From: Aphanothece sp. CMT-3BRIN-NPC111
Lineage (GTDB): Bacteria > Cyanobacteriota > Cyanobacteriia > Cyanobacteriales > JAHHGU01
NCBI GenBank assembly: GCA_019359765.1
Contig: JAHHGU010000020.1
Span: 1 to 64,000, forward strand
Direction of reading: 5' to 3'
Length of the DNA stretch: 64,000 bases
Shown here: piece by piece, positions 1 to 9,607 of the stretch
Position numbering within the stretch: position 1 is the first letter of the stretch
Layout of the letters: each line of letters opens with the position of its first letter
Position numbers and translations under genes: made by a program
Notes under the pieces: generated by a model
The model's database searches: none
Told to the model about the DNA's origin: nothing
What the model saw: only the letters and a program-made list of their open reading frames with translations

Positions 1-73
1 GGGTGCAATTAAAAGTGTTGGTTCTCTTGGCTGCGATCGCTTAACCTTAGCTCGCCTGTATGGTACTCACTGC

Positions 74-126
74 ACATCCTCGCGTCTCTTAAAAGGAGAC
101 GGGATTTCTAGCTCACGGCGAGAGCT
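74..126 (-). other. Orphan IS200/IS605-type right-end relic
   Basis: Two adjacent hairpins lie here: CGTCTC/GAGACG (83-88 with 96-101) and AGCTC/GAGCT (110-114 with 122-126). The blocks ACATCCTC (74-81) and ACGGGATTTC (99-108) recur exactly and in the same order at the right end of the intact tnpB element of this window (40712-40719 and 40791-40800), though with a different spacing. This suggests a leftover right end, possibly a relic of an omega-RNA scaffold, of a tnpB element whose gene is gone. No tnpB-like reading frame is seen next to it. The rest of 1-294 shows no gene. Confidence 0.4.
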
Positions 127-294
127 TCCTACGGCTGCATCACTAAATTAACTCTTCTGAGCAAAACCAATAGTAGTATTGACGACAGGATGTTTCCAGA
201 AAGCTAAGTACCAATTGGCGCTCAGAAGTAATGCTGGAAATTTACTTGATGCAAACATCCCTAACAAATCCACGTCCTGAAAACATTGCACAGC

Positions 295-1539
295 CTAAGG
301 TTCAGCATCCAGAATCTCAGTAAAAAGGGATAAGTACCTATGTGCCTGTAGCTCTGGAGTAAATTCTTTTTCGGCTGTCTGACGGGCATGATAACGCAAT
401 TTTTGGTGGCGATCGCGATCTTCTAAAACCCAGGCAATCCCCTGAGCTAAGTCTTCCATCTCAAAAGGACGAGCTAGATAACCGTTTTGCTGATGAACAA
501 CGATGTCCTTTAATCCCGTGGCGTTAAAGGCAACCGCTGGTGTGCCGCAAGCAAGAGACTCAGAGGCAGTCTGTCCAAAAGCTTCCTGAATAGATGGCAC
601 AACCATAACATCAGCTGCTGAATAAACCAGCGCCAGACTAATATCGTCATGAAACCGACCTAGATAGTGAGCCTTAAATCCTAAATCAATGGCACGATCG
701 CTTTGAGATGCGCCAAAAACCACCAGTTCTATTCTGTCTTGCCATCCAGACTGGCTCAGGTTTTGCAGAGCTGCATGAAGAAGATGAAAACCCTTTCTTG
801 AGTCGCCAACTGCACCCCGTGCTGCCCCAAAAAGAACAAGCTGCTTGTCTTGAGGTAGGTTAAGTAGTTTCCGGGCGACCTGTTGCTCAATTGGCTTGTA
901 TATTTCTATATTCAGACCGTGAGGAATGACCTCTACCCGTAAATCTTTGAATAGAGAGCTGGCTTTGGCACATTCAGCAAGCCAAAAGCTAGGAGCAACA
1001 ATAGTTAAATTCAAGTTTTTGTAGGTTCTGGCCTTGCGTTGCCATGTCCAACGGGATACATCCCAGTTTCGATTACTTTTAAGCTGAGGGCAGGTGCCAC
1101 AGGCATTTGTATAGCGATCGCATTCCTGCGTATAATGGCAGCCTCCCGTAAATGGCCACATATCGTGGAGCGTCCAGACTAAGGGCTTGTTAAATTTTGC
1201 TAAGCTCTCAATTTGTAGGTAGCCATTACAGACCCAGTGTAGGCTAATCAGGTCAGGATTTAGCTGAGCTACTTTGGATGCAACTACATCCGGGAACCAC
1301 TGGGGGGAGAACATAGTGCGATCGCGGTGGCGGTAAAGTTTCAGGGGCAAACCATCGAAACGCGCCCCCAACTTAGCGATCGCCGACTTCTGAACCATCA
1401 CCGTATTATCAGCGCTAAACTTACTCTGCACGAGCATCTGGGAAGGAATAGCGATCGCCTGTAAGCCCTGATGTAACCGATAAGCGGCACGAGCAGCACC
1501 ACCATCAATGTCAGCCATACTGAGAAGCAGAGGCTTCAT
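295..1539 (-). CDS. GT4 family glycosyltransferase (exopolysaccharide)
   Basis: This 414-residue protein has the two-domain GT-B layout of family 4 retaining glycosyltransferases. The N-terminal half starts MKPLLLSMADIDGGAARA, the glycine-rich acceptor-side loop seen in WcaC-like colanic acid enzymes. The C-terminal half carries the nucleotide-sugar site QEAFGQTASESLACGTPAVAF, with the conserved E-x7-E pattern. A Cys-rich segment (GCHYTQECDRYTNACGTC) near residue 135 is typical of this subfamily. It is the last gene of a five-gene minus-strand arm and lies 86 bp after the acyltransferase gene. It probably adds one sugar to a lipid-linked repeat unit at the cytoplasmic face. Donor and acceptor cannot be told from sequence. 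Confidence 0.88.
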   Translation of the reverse strand: MKPLLLSMADIDGGAARAAYRLHQGLQAIAIPSQMLVQSKFSADNTVMVQKSAIAKLGARFDGLPLKLYRHRDRTMFSPQWFPDVVASKVAQLNPDLISLHWVCNGYLQIESLAKFNKPLVWTLHDMWPFTGGCHYTQECDRYTNACGTCPQLKSNRNWDVSRWTWQRKARTYKNLNLTIVAPSFWLAECAKASSLFKDLRVEVIPHGLNIEIYKPIEQQVARKLLNLPQDKQLVLFGAARGAVGDSRKGFHLLHAALQNLSQSGWQDRIELVVFGASQSDRAIDLGFKAHYLGRFHDDISLALVYSAADVMVVPSIQEAFGQTASESLACGTPAVAFNATGLKDIVVHQQNGYLARPFEMEDLAQGIAWVLEDRDRHQKLRYHARQTAEKEFTPELQAHRYLSLFTEILDAEP

Positions 1540-1625
1540 TTAAACACCTTTTCTGTTGTTGGCAACCAATGGGTCATCAATTTCACTTTGTAGCTAATCA
1601 ACCTCGCAAAGTTGAATTTAGCTAG

Positions 1626-2720
1626 TTAAACGCCAAACATTAACTTGGCAACACGCTTTTGCTTCATCAGTAGAGATGTTATTACCCAGCTCACCAAAAA
1701 GCTCAGGGTTGTGACTGCTAGCAGGCTGAAAACAGCTATCTGGTCTGTAAATAAATGCGTTTTTTGGGCAATACTCGAAAAAACTTCAACCACTAGAAGG
1801 TGCATCAAGTAAATACCAAAAGAGCAATTACCTAGACTGGCTATCATAGCATTTGCTTTCAGATTAGTTGACACAGCAACTGCAAGCATTAGTGCAGAAT
1901 AACCCCTTGCCACTTCCTGCACTGTTTCAAGGAGCAACGGTACGCTGAAAGCATTAACTATTATAAAGGCAGCCAAAAGCATGACCGTGTATTTAGTATC
2001 AAACTTGAGTAATCTGCTGCGGGTAGAGGGGTGATTAAGTAGCAGAGCAACTGCAATATAGGGCAAGCACCTCGCCATATATCCCAACCAGACTACTATT
2101 AAGTGAACGAAGGCATTGCCATACCCCTCTGGTGAAGTCGCATCCTGTAATCCTTGGGCAGCTATATCTACATTCGCTTGGTCAGGGGGAGTACCATGCA
2201 AGAAGACTTTATAAGATTCGTAAATAATAATGCTTAAAATCAAAAATCCCCACAACACTACCAGCTGGGCACGCCTGCGGATTAAATATTCAGCCAGGAG
2301 CACGAACACACTACCCACTAATAAAAGGGGTATAAAATATAAATGAAATGCTGACTGACCCAGAAATATCAGAGCAAGCGGGTCTTTAAACAATTCTTTA
2401 ATCTTATCGGGTTCATGCTTGATTACATATTTGAGAACTTTGTAAAATAGATAAACCAGGCTCCAGAATCCATAAGGAATTAACAGACGCGGCAGTCTAG
2501 ATCGCCATGCATAGGAACCACCTCCAGTGTAGAGTTTGCTGATTGTCAGATAAAAAGATGCAGCCAAGAAAAATGGAACAGCAAAGGTAGAAAAGTGGAG
2601 GATTGCTGACCAAGTTGCAGATTTAACAGTAATACCTTCATCTGAGTGCAGAATGACAACCGCGTAGGCTGCAATCCCTCGGAATAAATCGAGTCCTACC
2701 AACCTTTGCTTCTTTTCCAT
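1626..2720 (-). CDS. Acyltransferase 3 family membrane protein
   Basis: This 364-residue polytopic membrane protein starts with the family signature LFRGIAAYAVVILH, which contains the histidine thought to be catalytic in acyltransferase 3 (OafA/NodX-type) enzymes. About ten hydrophobic segments follow, ending in a helix pair just before the C-terminal KQKRVAKLM. Such enzymes carry an acyl group, usually acetyl, across the membrane onto sugars, so O-acetylation of the exopolysaccharide made by this locus is the likely role. A strong GAGGAGG ribosome binding site sits just upstream of the ATG, so the start is well supported. It lies between a glycosyltransferase and an epimerase on the same strand. 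Confidence 0.87.
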   Translation of the reverse strand: MEKKQRLVGLDLFRGIAAYAVVILHSDEGITVKSATWSAILHFSTFAVPFFLAASFYLTISKLYTGGGSYAWRSRLPRLLIPYGFWSLVYLFYKVLKYVIKHEPDKIKELFKDPLALIFLGQSAFHLYFIPLLLVGSVFVLLAEYLIRRRAQLVVLWGFLILSIIIYESYKVFLHGTPPDQANVDIAAQGLQDATSPEGYGNAFVHLIVVWLGYMARCLPYIAVALLLNHPSTRSRLLKFDTKYTVMLLAAFIIVNAFSVPLLLETVQEVARGYSALMLAVAVSTNLKANAMIASLGNCSFGIYLMHLLVVEVFSSIAQKTHLFTDQIAVFSLLAVTTLSFLVSWVITSLLMKQKRVAKLMFGV

Positions 2721-2809
2721 TTCCCCCCTCCTCTATACGAAGGTTCAATGCTAATTATCGAAGCATATGAAAGACTAAGTTTATTAGCCTTAGACCAGCA
2801 TTAAAACTA

Positions 2810-3895
2810 CTAGGATGCCGAAGCTCCACCTGTAGAAACTCTAACTACTTGAGCAGCGTATAGTTCTTCTAGAATCCCTCTTAGATCATATTTGTATTGC
2901 CATTCCGGGAAATGAGACTGGAATTTTGTTACATCAGAAATGTACCATATGTGATCGCCAGAACGATTGTTATCTGTGTAAGTATACTGAAGCTTTTTAC
3001 CCGAAATATCTTCACAAATTGAAATCGCCTCTAGCATAGAGCAGTTACTGTGCCGAGAGCCACCTATGTTATAAACCTCACCACATCTAGGGTTTTGATA
3101 GAAGTGATAGAAGGAATTCACCAAATCATAGCTATGAATATTATCTCGAACCTGCTTGCCTTCATAGCCAAATATCGTGTAAGGCTCAGATGAAATTGTA
3201 CATTTCATCAAATAGGCAAGAAAGCCATGAAGCTTTGCCCCAGAATGAGCTGGCCCCGTTAGACACCCACCTCTGAAACTGACTGTCTTCATGTCAAAGT
3301 ATTTACCATATTCTTGAACCAGAATATCGGCAGCAACTTTAGATGCACCAAAAAGAGAATGTTTAGAGTTATCAATTGTCATTGACTCATCAATGCCAAT
3401 TGAATATTTATGGCTAGGATCGATCTCCCAACGAGTTTCAAGCTCTTGAAGTGGCAAATAGTTGGGGGTATCCCCGTAAACTTTATTAGTTGAAGTAAAT
3501 ACAAAAACCGAGTTGGGGGAATATTGACGAGTAGCTTCCAGTAATACTAATGTGCCGTTGGCGTTGACAGTAAAATCTGTATGTGGATCGTTGGCAGCCC
3601 AGTCGTGAGAGGGCTGCGCTGCTGTGTGAATAATAAGGGCAATGTCAGAAGAGTACTCCTTGAAAATATTTTCGATACTCTCGCGATCGCGAATATCTAA
3701 ATCGTAATGTTTATACCGCTCCCCATATTTATCCTTCAGCAGATTGCGATTCCATAAAGTGGATGCGTTTTGACCAAAGAAAAAGGAACGCATATCATTG
3801 TCGATTCCCACCACATTGAAACCCAGTTGGGCAAAAAAATGGACAGATTCTGAGCCGATTAAACCTGCTGAACCGGTAACGATAACTGTAGGCAT
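2810..3895 (-). CDS. NAD-dependent epimerase/dehydratase, CDP-paratose epimerase-like
   Basis: This is an extended short-chain dehydrogenase with the Rossmann motif [10 protein letters not shown] at its N terminus, and it fits nucleotide-sugar epimerases of the CDP-paratose/tyvelose 2-epimerase type. I chose the ATG at 3895 because it has GGAG nine bases upstream. A TTG six codons earlier would also keep the frame. The usual catalytic Tyr-x3-Lys reads FGASK here, so phenylalanine takes the tyrosine place while the lysine stays. The reaction may therefore differ from textbook epimerisation. It sits among glycosyltransferases and probably supplies or remodels an activated sugar for the polysaccharide. 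The exact substrate is unknown. Confidence 0.82.
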   Translation of the reverse strand: MPTVIVTGSAGLIGSESVHFFAQLGFNVVGIDNDMRSFFFGQNASTLWNRNLLKDKYGERYKHYDLDIRDRESIENIFKEYSSDIALIIHTAAQPSHDWAANDPHTDFTVNANGTLVLLEATRQYSPNSVFVFTSTNKVYGDTPNYLPLQELETRWEIDPSHKYSIGIDESMTIDNSKHSLFGASKVAADILVQEYGKYFDMKTVSFRGGCLTGPAHSGAKLHGFLAYLMKCTISSEPYTIFGYEGKQVRDNIHSYDLVNSFYHFYQNPRCGEVYNIGGSRHSNCSMLEAISICEDISGKKLQYTYTDNNRSGDHIWYISDVTKFQSHFPEWQYKYDLRGILEELYAAQVVRVSTGGASAS

Positions 3896-4036
3896 GGTGT
3901 TATTCTCCAACAAATTACTTCAATATAACCTTCAATGAAGGGTATGCACACTTAAATTATCTGAGGCAATTCAAACCTTTAATAGCATGGATGGGGCGGC
4001 AATTTCCTTAATAAATTCTTAATCTGTCTATAGCTG

Positions 4037-5245
4037 TTAAAGGCTTTCTAAAATAGTATGAAAAACATTAGATAGTTCTTCTGAGGAGTGAAGACGCTTG
4101 TACTCATCATAATTCGGTTGAAGTTGATGGTTATTTGATTTTGGTTGTTGGCACAAGGAACGGATCGCCTCAATGCATTCTGAAACATTTCCTTCTGAAA
4201 TAGTTACACCCAATTTAAATTTTTCCACTCTTTTCCCCATGCAGAATGCCTTACTCACAACTATAGGCTTTTTTAAAACTGCCGCTTTAGTCAATAAATT
4301 ACTGCTGTAAGGAAAGCCCTCATAGGCTGCAAACAGAATATCACACTCATTAATTAGAGCATTAAACGGAGGTCCATCAGGAACAGACTCAAAATGAAAA
4401 AGACAATTAGACGGGTCTGCCTTGATAATGCTCTGAATCCTCATTAACTCTTGGGGCAGAAAGCCTTGTTCAAAGAACGGACCTGCGAAAACAAAAAGCC
4501 AGTCTTCTGCGTTAGCTTGTTGAGAAGCTTCTAGAAGTGTCATAAGTCCCTTACGTTTGTTAAGCGAACCTAACAAACCAATAACTTTTCTTCCTTTAGC
4601 CTTTTCCCTAATTTGCTTTGCAACTGAAAAATTTATGTCAGGTGCTGATTCATCCGTAACATCAGGGAAAGTAATCACCGGATTCCTGATTTTACTTTGC
4701 AACTCTTCAGCAACATCTTCGTTAAGCAGAGCAGCAGCTCGACAATGAGAGGACTGAAAAACTGCATAGTGTCCTATAATACCACTGCGAACAGGCAAAA
4801 ATCGTCCATTCACTTGCAGACAAGGCTGAAAATATAGACCTGACCAACTGTAAGGGAAAACTAGATCAACTATATGGTGGGTTAAATAGTGGCTTAAGTA
4901 GCTATCAATCCAGGCGAAAAAAACTAAATCAGGTGAATGACCAATCTTGGATGAGGCGCTTTGAATCGTTGCGGCAGCATGTCGCCAACGTTCTAGTACA
5001 GTGAACGGTTGGGGAAGCCGACCAATGATGGGGAATCGGCTGGGTTCTGGTTCTTGAACTTCAAAAGCATGAAATAGCTGAGCTTGCTTTGGACAGTTGT
5101 AGGCAATCCATTCATCAAGTTCAGGGGGATCGGGGCAGAAGGTCATCACCCGGTAGCCAAGCTCTAGTAAACTTTTGCTAAAGAACCTGAGGTAAGTCAG
5201 ATGGTGACCACCTTGATGGGTATCGATAAGGGCAATTGTTTTCAC
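4037..5245 (-). CDS. Glycosyltransferase, GT4-like
   Basis: This 402-residue protein starts from a GTG with MKTIALIDTHQGGHHLTYL, the N-terminal acceptor loop of a GT-B enzyme. It has a C-terminal Rossmann half that includes LLGSLNKRKGLMTLLEA and FAAYEGFPYSSNLLTKAAVLKKP, the position of the nucleotide-sugar loop. The loop lacks the classic E-x7-E pair of GT4, so it is a divergent member. It begins 15 bp after the stop of the preceding glycosyltransferase (5261-6406) and is surely cotranscribed with it. Its role in building the exopolysaccharide repeat is inferred from context. Donor and acceptor are unknown. Confidence 0.8.
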   Translation of the reverse strand: MKTIALIDTHQGGHHLTYLRFFSKSLLELGYRVMTFCPDPPELDEWIAYNCPKQAQLFHAFEVQEPEPSRFPIIGRLPQPFTVLERWRHAAATIQSASSKIGHSPDLVFFAWIDSYLSHYLTHHIVDLVFPYSWSGLYFQPCLQVNGRFLPVRSGIIGHYAVFQSSHCRAAALLNEDVAEELQSKIRNPVITFPDVTDESAPDINFSVAKQIREKAKGRKVIGLLGSLNKRKGLMTLLEASQQANAEDWLFVFAGPFFEQGFLPQELMRIQSIIKADPSNCLFHFESVPDGPPFNALINECDILFAAYEGFPYSSNLLTKAAVLKKPIVVSKAFCMGKRVEKFKLGVTISEGNVSECIEAIRSLCQQPKSNNHQLQPNYDEYKRLHSSEELSNVFHTILESL

Positions 5246-5260
5246 AGGTTACAGCTTCTT

Positions 5261-6406
5261 CTAAGACTCTACGTGCATTGGCTTAGGCGTGCTCGGAGCG
5301 CCGCTAACGGTCTCTAGAAAACGCACTGCCGTGGGGACGGGACTATAATGCTCCAGCGCCCATTGTCTACCTTCTAAAGAGATTTTTTCCAAAATTTCTG
5401 GTTCCTCAGCGAGGCGATCGATTGCCGCCTGCATATTCTCCAAGTCAATGCCGATGTAGTGCCGCCAATTTTCCGGCATTACAGGCAGGCATACGCCGTA
5501 TTTATCAAAATCCACATGAAAGGCTACACATCCCGCAGCCATTGCCTCCCAAAACCGCCAGCTTTCCCAGTTCATAATCCGCCTTGGTTTTGAATCAAAT
5601 GTGCCTAAAAACTTGTTGACAATCCGATCCCATAGATTCGATGGTCCGAAAGCATCTAGGGGCCAGGGATTGATCAGCAACCCACCAAAACAGGCGCAGG
5701 CAGCAGACTCTCTGAGACGTTTGTAGTATTTGGGATAATGCCGTCTGTCTGTCTGAACCCACTGAAGGTAAGCATAGGGATCAGTTGGCGGAACCTTAGC
5801 GCTATCTACAGTATCGTCAATCGGCAGCACGGTTTGAAGGCGAGGGAGGAACTCTTCTTGGATTGCTTTTCTAATAGGGTGTCCCAGTCTAAAGTTTACC
5901 ACTAGCTTTCTGTTACGCTCTGAGAAACTTGGCAGAATTTCTGTCTCTCGTAGGATACGGTTAGATAAGCCAAAAGCCCAAGGGTGGAAGTTGTTTGGAT
6001 AGCGGAATCTCCGGTTGTAATGGGTTCTGAATATGAAGTCAAACTGTCTAAATTCAGGCTTCCAGGCATGTTTGGCGTCTGCCTCACTCTCAAAATAAAC
6101 AGTGATGTAGTTCCGCTTGGCGTGGAACAATTTCTCAGGAATGGGATTGCCATAGGTAAACCAAGCCGTGTGCAAGATGACGATGGAGCAATCATCTGGT
6201 GTAACTTTTGGGTCATGCTTGAAGAGGTATTCTTTGCCATCTGGTGCAATCTGCCAAAAGTTGCGGTCTGCGTAGAAGGGAATCCCTAGTGATTTGAGTC
6301 CCTCGGCTAAACAAACAATTGTGTGTTGATAAACTGTTTTTTTTGATTCAGGGGGGCTAGGCGGACAGCAATAAAAAAATATTTTCTTGGTAAAGTTATT
6401 TACCAT
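5261..6406 (-). CDS. Putative glycosyltransferase, first gene of the minus-strand EPS arm
   Basis: The protein has about 381 residues from the ATG at 6406 (MVNNFTKKIFFYCCPP). A TTG seven codons upstream is a weaker alternative. The C-terminal part has WRFWEAMAAGCVAFHVDFDKY, which resembles the donor-binding loop of GT1/GT4-type enzymes, and ends with a short helix typical of spore-maturation CgeB-like or GT4 proteins. The N-terminal half is not clearly assignable. It is the promoter-proximal gene of the arm and faces the plus-strand ABC transporter across an 845-bp gap. Function within polysaccharide assembly is inferred from position and the C-terminal fold. Confidence 0.68.
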   Translation of the reverse strand: MVNNFTKKIFFYCCPPSPPESKKTVYQHTIVCLAEGLKSLGIPFYADRNFWQIAPDGKEYLFKHDPKVTPDDCSIVILHTAWFTYGNPIPEKLFHAKRNYITVYFESEADAKHAWKPEFRQFDFIFRTHYNRRFRYPNNFHPWAFGLSNRILRETEILPSFSERNRKLVVNFRLGHPIRKAIQEEFLPRLQTVLPIDDTVDSAKVPPTDPYAYLQWVQTDRRHYPKYYKRLRESAACACFGGLLINPWPLDAFGPSNLWDRIVNKFLGTFDSKPRRIMNWESWRFWEAMAAGCVAFHVDFDKYGVCLPVMPENWRHYIGIDLENMQAAIDRLAEEPEILEKISLEGRQWALEHYSPVPTAVRFLETVSGAPSTPKPMHVES

Positions 6407-7251
6407 AGGTATTTCTCTCAATCCCAACTATAATAATTTGCAAATATCATCTGTGGCTTGTTTGACCAAAAGAAGAGAAGGGCAGGGGGAGACAAGGGGA
6501 TAAGGAAAACCTTGTTTTCTTCCTTTTCGGCAACATACAGACACTATTCTCCTATAGGCAGATGAGTATGACTCAGCAAGAGGTTGAGCGTGTACAAGCA
6601 TGAACATCCGAAATAGCACAAATACTGTACAAGATTGAAAACGAAGTTGACTAGCGATCGCGCCCTGGTATTTTGGCACGATGGGGATGCGCTACACACA
6701 GTTTATAGTACAATACCTACATCAATCCAACAGCAACCGGTATTCTAGGAGTGGTATAAGGAGTTACATAGTTTCAAGGTCAGTCGCCAAGATAGTCCGA
6801 CCTCCTTCAAACCTGTCTCTAAATACCTGCTGAAGAAACCCAAAACGATCCAATAGGGGCTACAGCCGTTGTATTAAGGCTCAAATGCAACTTATGAGTA
6901 GCCAGTTCATGCGGGCATAACCCACAAACGAAGGCTGGACAAGCACATCTATTAGAGGGTCGTAATCGCTACTAACGATTGGCTGGCTCAGTTAGCAGAC
7001 AAGGCTAAGAGGCTATCCGCAAAATCCCACTTGTATCCTTATGACAGCATGACTAATTAAAAACTGCTATTTTCTAGTTTTCGGGCAGGCTGTAAGTGTG
7101 GTGCATATCTGTCGCCAAAACGACGGCTACTTTTAGAGATTGTCAAAGCAGCTTAATCGCTAAGTTAGGCAGTAACACTCCTTGAACATACCTGTTACCT
7201 TAACTCAACAGCTAAAACATTACAATTTTTAAATATTAGGGCGCTAACCTT
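6407..7251. other. Divergent intergenic region with no intact gene
   Basis: This 845-bp gap separates the two arms of the polysaccharide locus and must hold both promoters. An 83-codon minus-strand frame at 6428-6679 has no recognisable motif and an odd composition, so it is not called a gene. I translated the 6780-7200 part in several frames and met stops everywhere. It may be decayed coding DNA but resembles no family I know. The last 60 bases before the ABC transporter start are AT-rich. Confidence 0.5.
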
Positions 7252-9066
7252 ATGCTTCAATTTCTCGCAAAATTTTTATATATCGTTGAAAATCAAAAAT
7301 ATCGTCTTATTATTTTAATAGTCTTATTTTTATTAACTTCACTTTTAGATACCATAGGTATTGGACTTATAGGTCCATTTATATCATTGGCTAGTGTGCC
7401 TGAAACTGTACATAAAAATGCTTTTTTAAATTGGCTCTATGTTCAGTCACATTTAAATTCAGAAGTTATATTTATAGCTTGGTTTGGCTTAATAATTACA
7501 ATTATTTTCTATACGAAATCTTTTCTAAGCTACAAAGTTCAAAGGTATGTATTTACTTTTAGCTACGACCAGAAAGGTCGATTATGTAAAAGATTATTAA
7601 AGGCATATTTAGCAGCCCCCTATACCTTTCATTTAAGTAGAAACACAGCCTTATTAATACAAAACATTATTAGTGAAACTAATAACTTTTGCAACGGTAT
7701 AATGCTTCCACTTCTAAGTTCTGCCGCCTATGCAATAGTTAGTATATTCCTGGGGTTATTGCTTATTAAGACAGATGTGACAGCTTTATTATTTATTTTA
7801 GCAATGATGCTAATTCCCGTTTCCTTATATCACCAATTTAAAAATAAGCTAGCTCAATGGGGGAAGGAGGCATCCCTAGCTCAAGTAGGAATGATTCGTA
7901 CGATAAATCATAGTTTAGGAGGATTAAAGGAAACACGAATCATTGGCTGTGAACCATACTTTGAAAATCAGATAGGTGAGTACGTTAAGGGATTTGAAGT
8001 CGCAGTTAGCTCTTCCCAGACATTTAAGCTTTTGCCCCGAATTTTAATAGAGGCAGTTTTAGTTACCTTCCTAGTGGGCTTCACCTGCATATTTTTAACC
8101 TCTAATCGTAGTACACAAAATCTAACTGGGGTTCTAGGTGTTTTCGCAATAGCTTCAATTCGCCTTATACCGGCGATTACTCAGATGACAAATTCAATTG
8201 GTCTATTACGAAATAATAGCTACGCTCTTAATAAAATATATTTTGATCTTAAGGAAGTCGAAGAGCTAAATTTAAATAAAAACTCAGAACTTTTCCCAGA
8301 CCACAATAGAGTTGGTTTATCCAGTCATGAAAGTTTTGATGAGCCACTGATGCATTTTGCGGATAAAATTGTTCTGGATGAAGTTACCTACTCTTATCCT
8401 AATGTCCAGGAAACCGCAATCAAAGGTATATGTTTGACAATTAAAAAAGGACAATCTATTGCTTTAATAGGTAAATCTGGAGCCGGAAAAACCACATTAG
8501 TAGATATTATTTTAGGTCTTTTAGAACCTCAGTCTGGGGATATTAAAGTAGATGGGGTATCAGTATATAAACAACTACGTTCCTGGCAGAATCTGATTGG
8601 TTATATCCCCCAGTCTATTTTTCTCATGGATGACACAGTTGAGAGAAATATTGCTTTCGGCGTTCCGGATCGTCTGATTGATTCCGAAAGATTGTCCAAA
8701 GCGATTCATGATGCCCAGCTTACAGAGTTGATCGCAGAATTGCCTGATGGCGTTAAAACTGTTATTGGCGAGAGGGGCGTACGTCTGTCTGGGGGTCAGC
8801 GTCAGCGAATGGGAATTGCCAGAGTACTCTATCATCAGCGGGAGATATTAGTACTGGATGAGGCTACTTCGGCGCTGGATAATGAGACAGAGAGACTGGT
8901 TAATGAGGCGATTAAATCTTTAAGTGGTACAAAAACTTTAATTATTATTGCCCATCGCTTAACTACAGTTGAGCATTGCGATCGTATCTACTTGCTGGAA
9001 AAAGGTCGTATAGCGAAATCAGGTAGTTACCAAGAAGTTGTATTAGGAGAGACAAATGAGGATTAA
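7252..9066 (+). CDS. ABC transporter, fused permease and ATPase (polysaccharide or lipid-linked sugar export)
   Basis: This 604-residue half-transporter has a six-helix membrane domain (about residues 15-320) and a C-terminal ATPase. It carries Walker A GKSGAGKT (407-414), signature LSGGQ (512-516), Walker B ILVLDE (532-537) and the switch histidine H568, all intact. The order and length match MsbA/PglK-type exporters, which flip lipids or lipid-linked oligosaccharides and work as homodimers in the inner membrane. The context points to export of a lipid-linked saccharide. The first two thirds is markedly AT-rich compared with the genes from 9608 on, which suggests transfer. A truncated GT2 gene begins three bases after its stop. 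Confidence 0.93.
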   Translation: MLQFLAKFLYIVENQKYRLIILIVLFLLTSLLDTIGIGLIGPFISLASVPETVHKNAFLNWLYVQSHLNSEVIFIAWFGLIITIIFYTKSFLSYKVQRYVFTFSYDQKGRLCKRLLKAYLAAPYTFHLSRNTALLIQNIISETNNFCNGIMLPLLSSAAYAIVSIFLGLLLIKTDVTALLFILAMMLIPVSLYHQFKNKLAQWGKEASLAQVGMIRTINHSLGGLKETRIIGCEPYFENQIGEYVKGFEVAVSSSQTFKLLPRILIEAVLVTFLVGFTCIFLTSNRSTQNLTGVLGVFAIASIRLIPAITQMTNSIGLLRNNSYALNKIYFDLKEVEELNLNKNSELFPDHNRVGLSSHESFDEPLMHFADKIVLDEVTYSYPNVQETAIKGICLTIKKGQSIALIGKSGAGKTTLVDIILGLLEPQSGDIKVDGVSVYKQLRSWQNLIGYIPQSIFLMDDTVERNIAFGVPDRLIDSERLSKAIHDAQLTELIAELPDGVKTVIGERGVRLSGGQRQRMGIARVLYHQREILVLDEATSALDNETERLVNEAIKSLSGTKTLIIIAHRLTTVEHCDRIYLLEKGRIAKSGSYQEVVLGETNED

Positions 9067-9069
9067 ATT

Positions 9070-9351
9070 ATGTCTCTTATAAGTGTAGTTATTCCCACCT
9101 ACAATAGATCTAATTTAGTGAGCCGTGCAATTCGTAGCGTCTTAGCTCAAACATACTCAAATTTTGAACTAATTATAATAGATGAAAATCTATATCTCAA
9201 AACAGCATTTTTAGCTAATCCTCAAAATATTGATTTTTTAGCTCATTATTTTGTATCTTCTCTATTTGAAAAAAAATATATATCATTTACGCAAATAGAA
9301 AACAATTTACGTAAAGTAGCTAGAAAAGTCGTTAAGCGAAAGAATGATTAA
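9070..9351 (+). pseudogene. Internally deleted GT2 glycosyltransferase remnant
   Basis: The frame codes for 93 residues. The first 39 are the clear start of a GT2 enzyme (MSLISVVIPTYNRSNLVSRA, then a strand ending in LIIIDE). The sequence then jumps to a lysine-rich tail that looks like the extreme C terminus of such an enzyme. The donor-binding DxD motif and the whole catalytic core are absent, while family members normally have 250-330 residues. An in-frame internal deletion of roughly 600 bp best explains this. It could still be translated, being coupled to the ABC gene by a 3-bp gap, but cannot be an active transferase. Confidence 0.8.
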
Positions 9352-9607
9352 AATGAAAAGCGAGATTGAGACGCGCTAAAAAATAGCTTTCTGCTGTCTG
9401 AAACTTGTAGTAAATTACTTCCAATGCCTAAAGATAGCAAGCACTTGAATTTAAATACCAGAAGTTTCCTATTAATGGTAGAGTCCAATTACGTGCAGGT
9501 CTGTTAGCAAAAACCGATGCAAAGTTATATTGTGCTAGGGCTTGTGTTGGTTATGTTATTGCACGGTGTGATTAAGTCTTTGCGAGCAACCTCTGAAAGC
9601 CTTTGAT

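Noticed and set aside
5902..6289. Frames of 101 and 115 codons inside the glycosyltransferase gene
   Set aside because: They are shadows of the longer conserved frame.
6428..6679. 83-codon minus-strand frame in the divergent gap
   Set aside because: No motif, odd composition and no ribosome site; it probably is chance.
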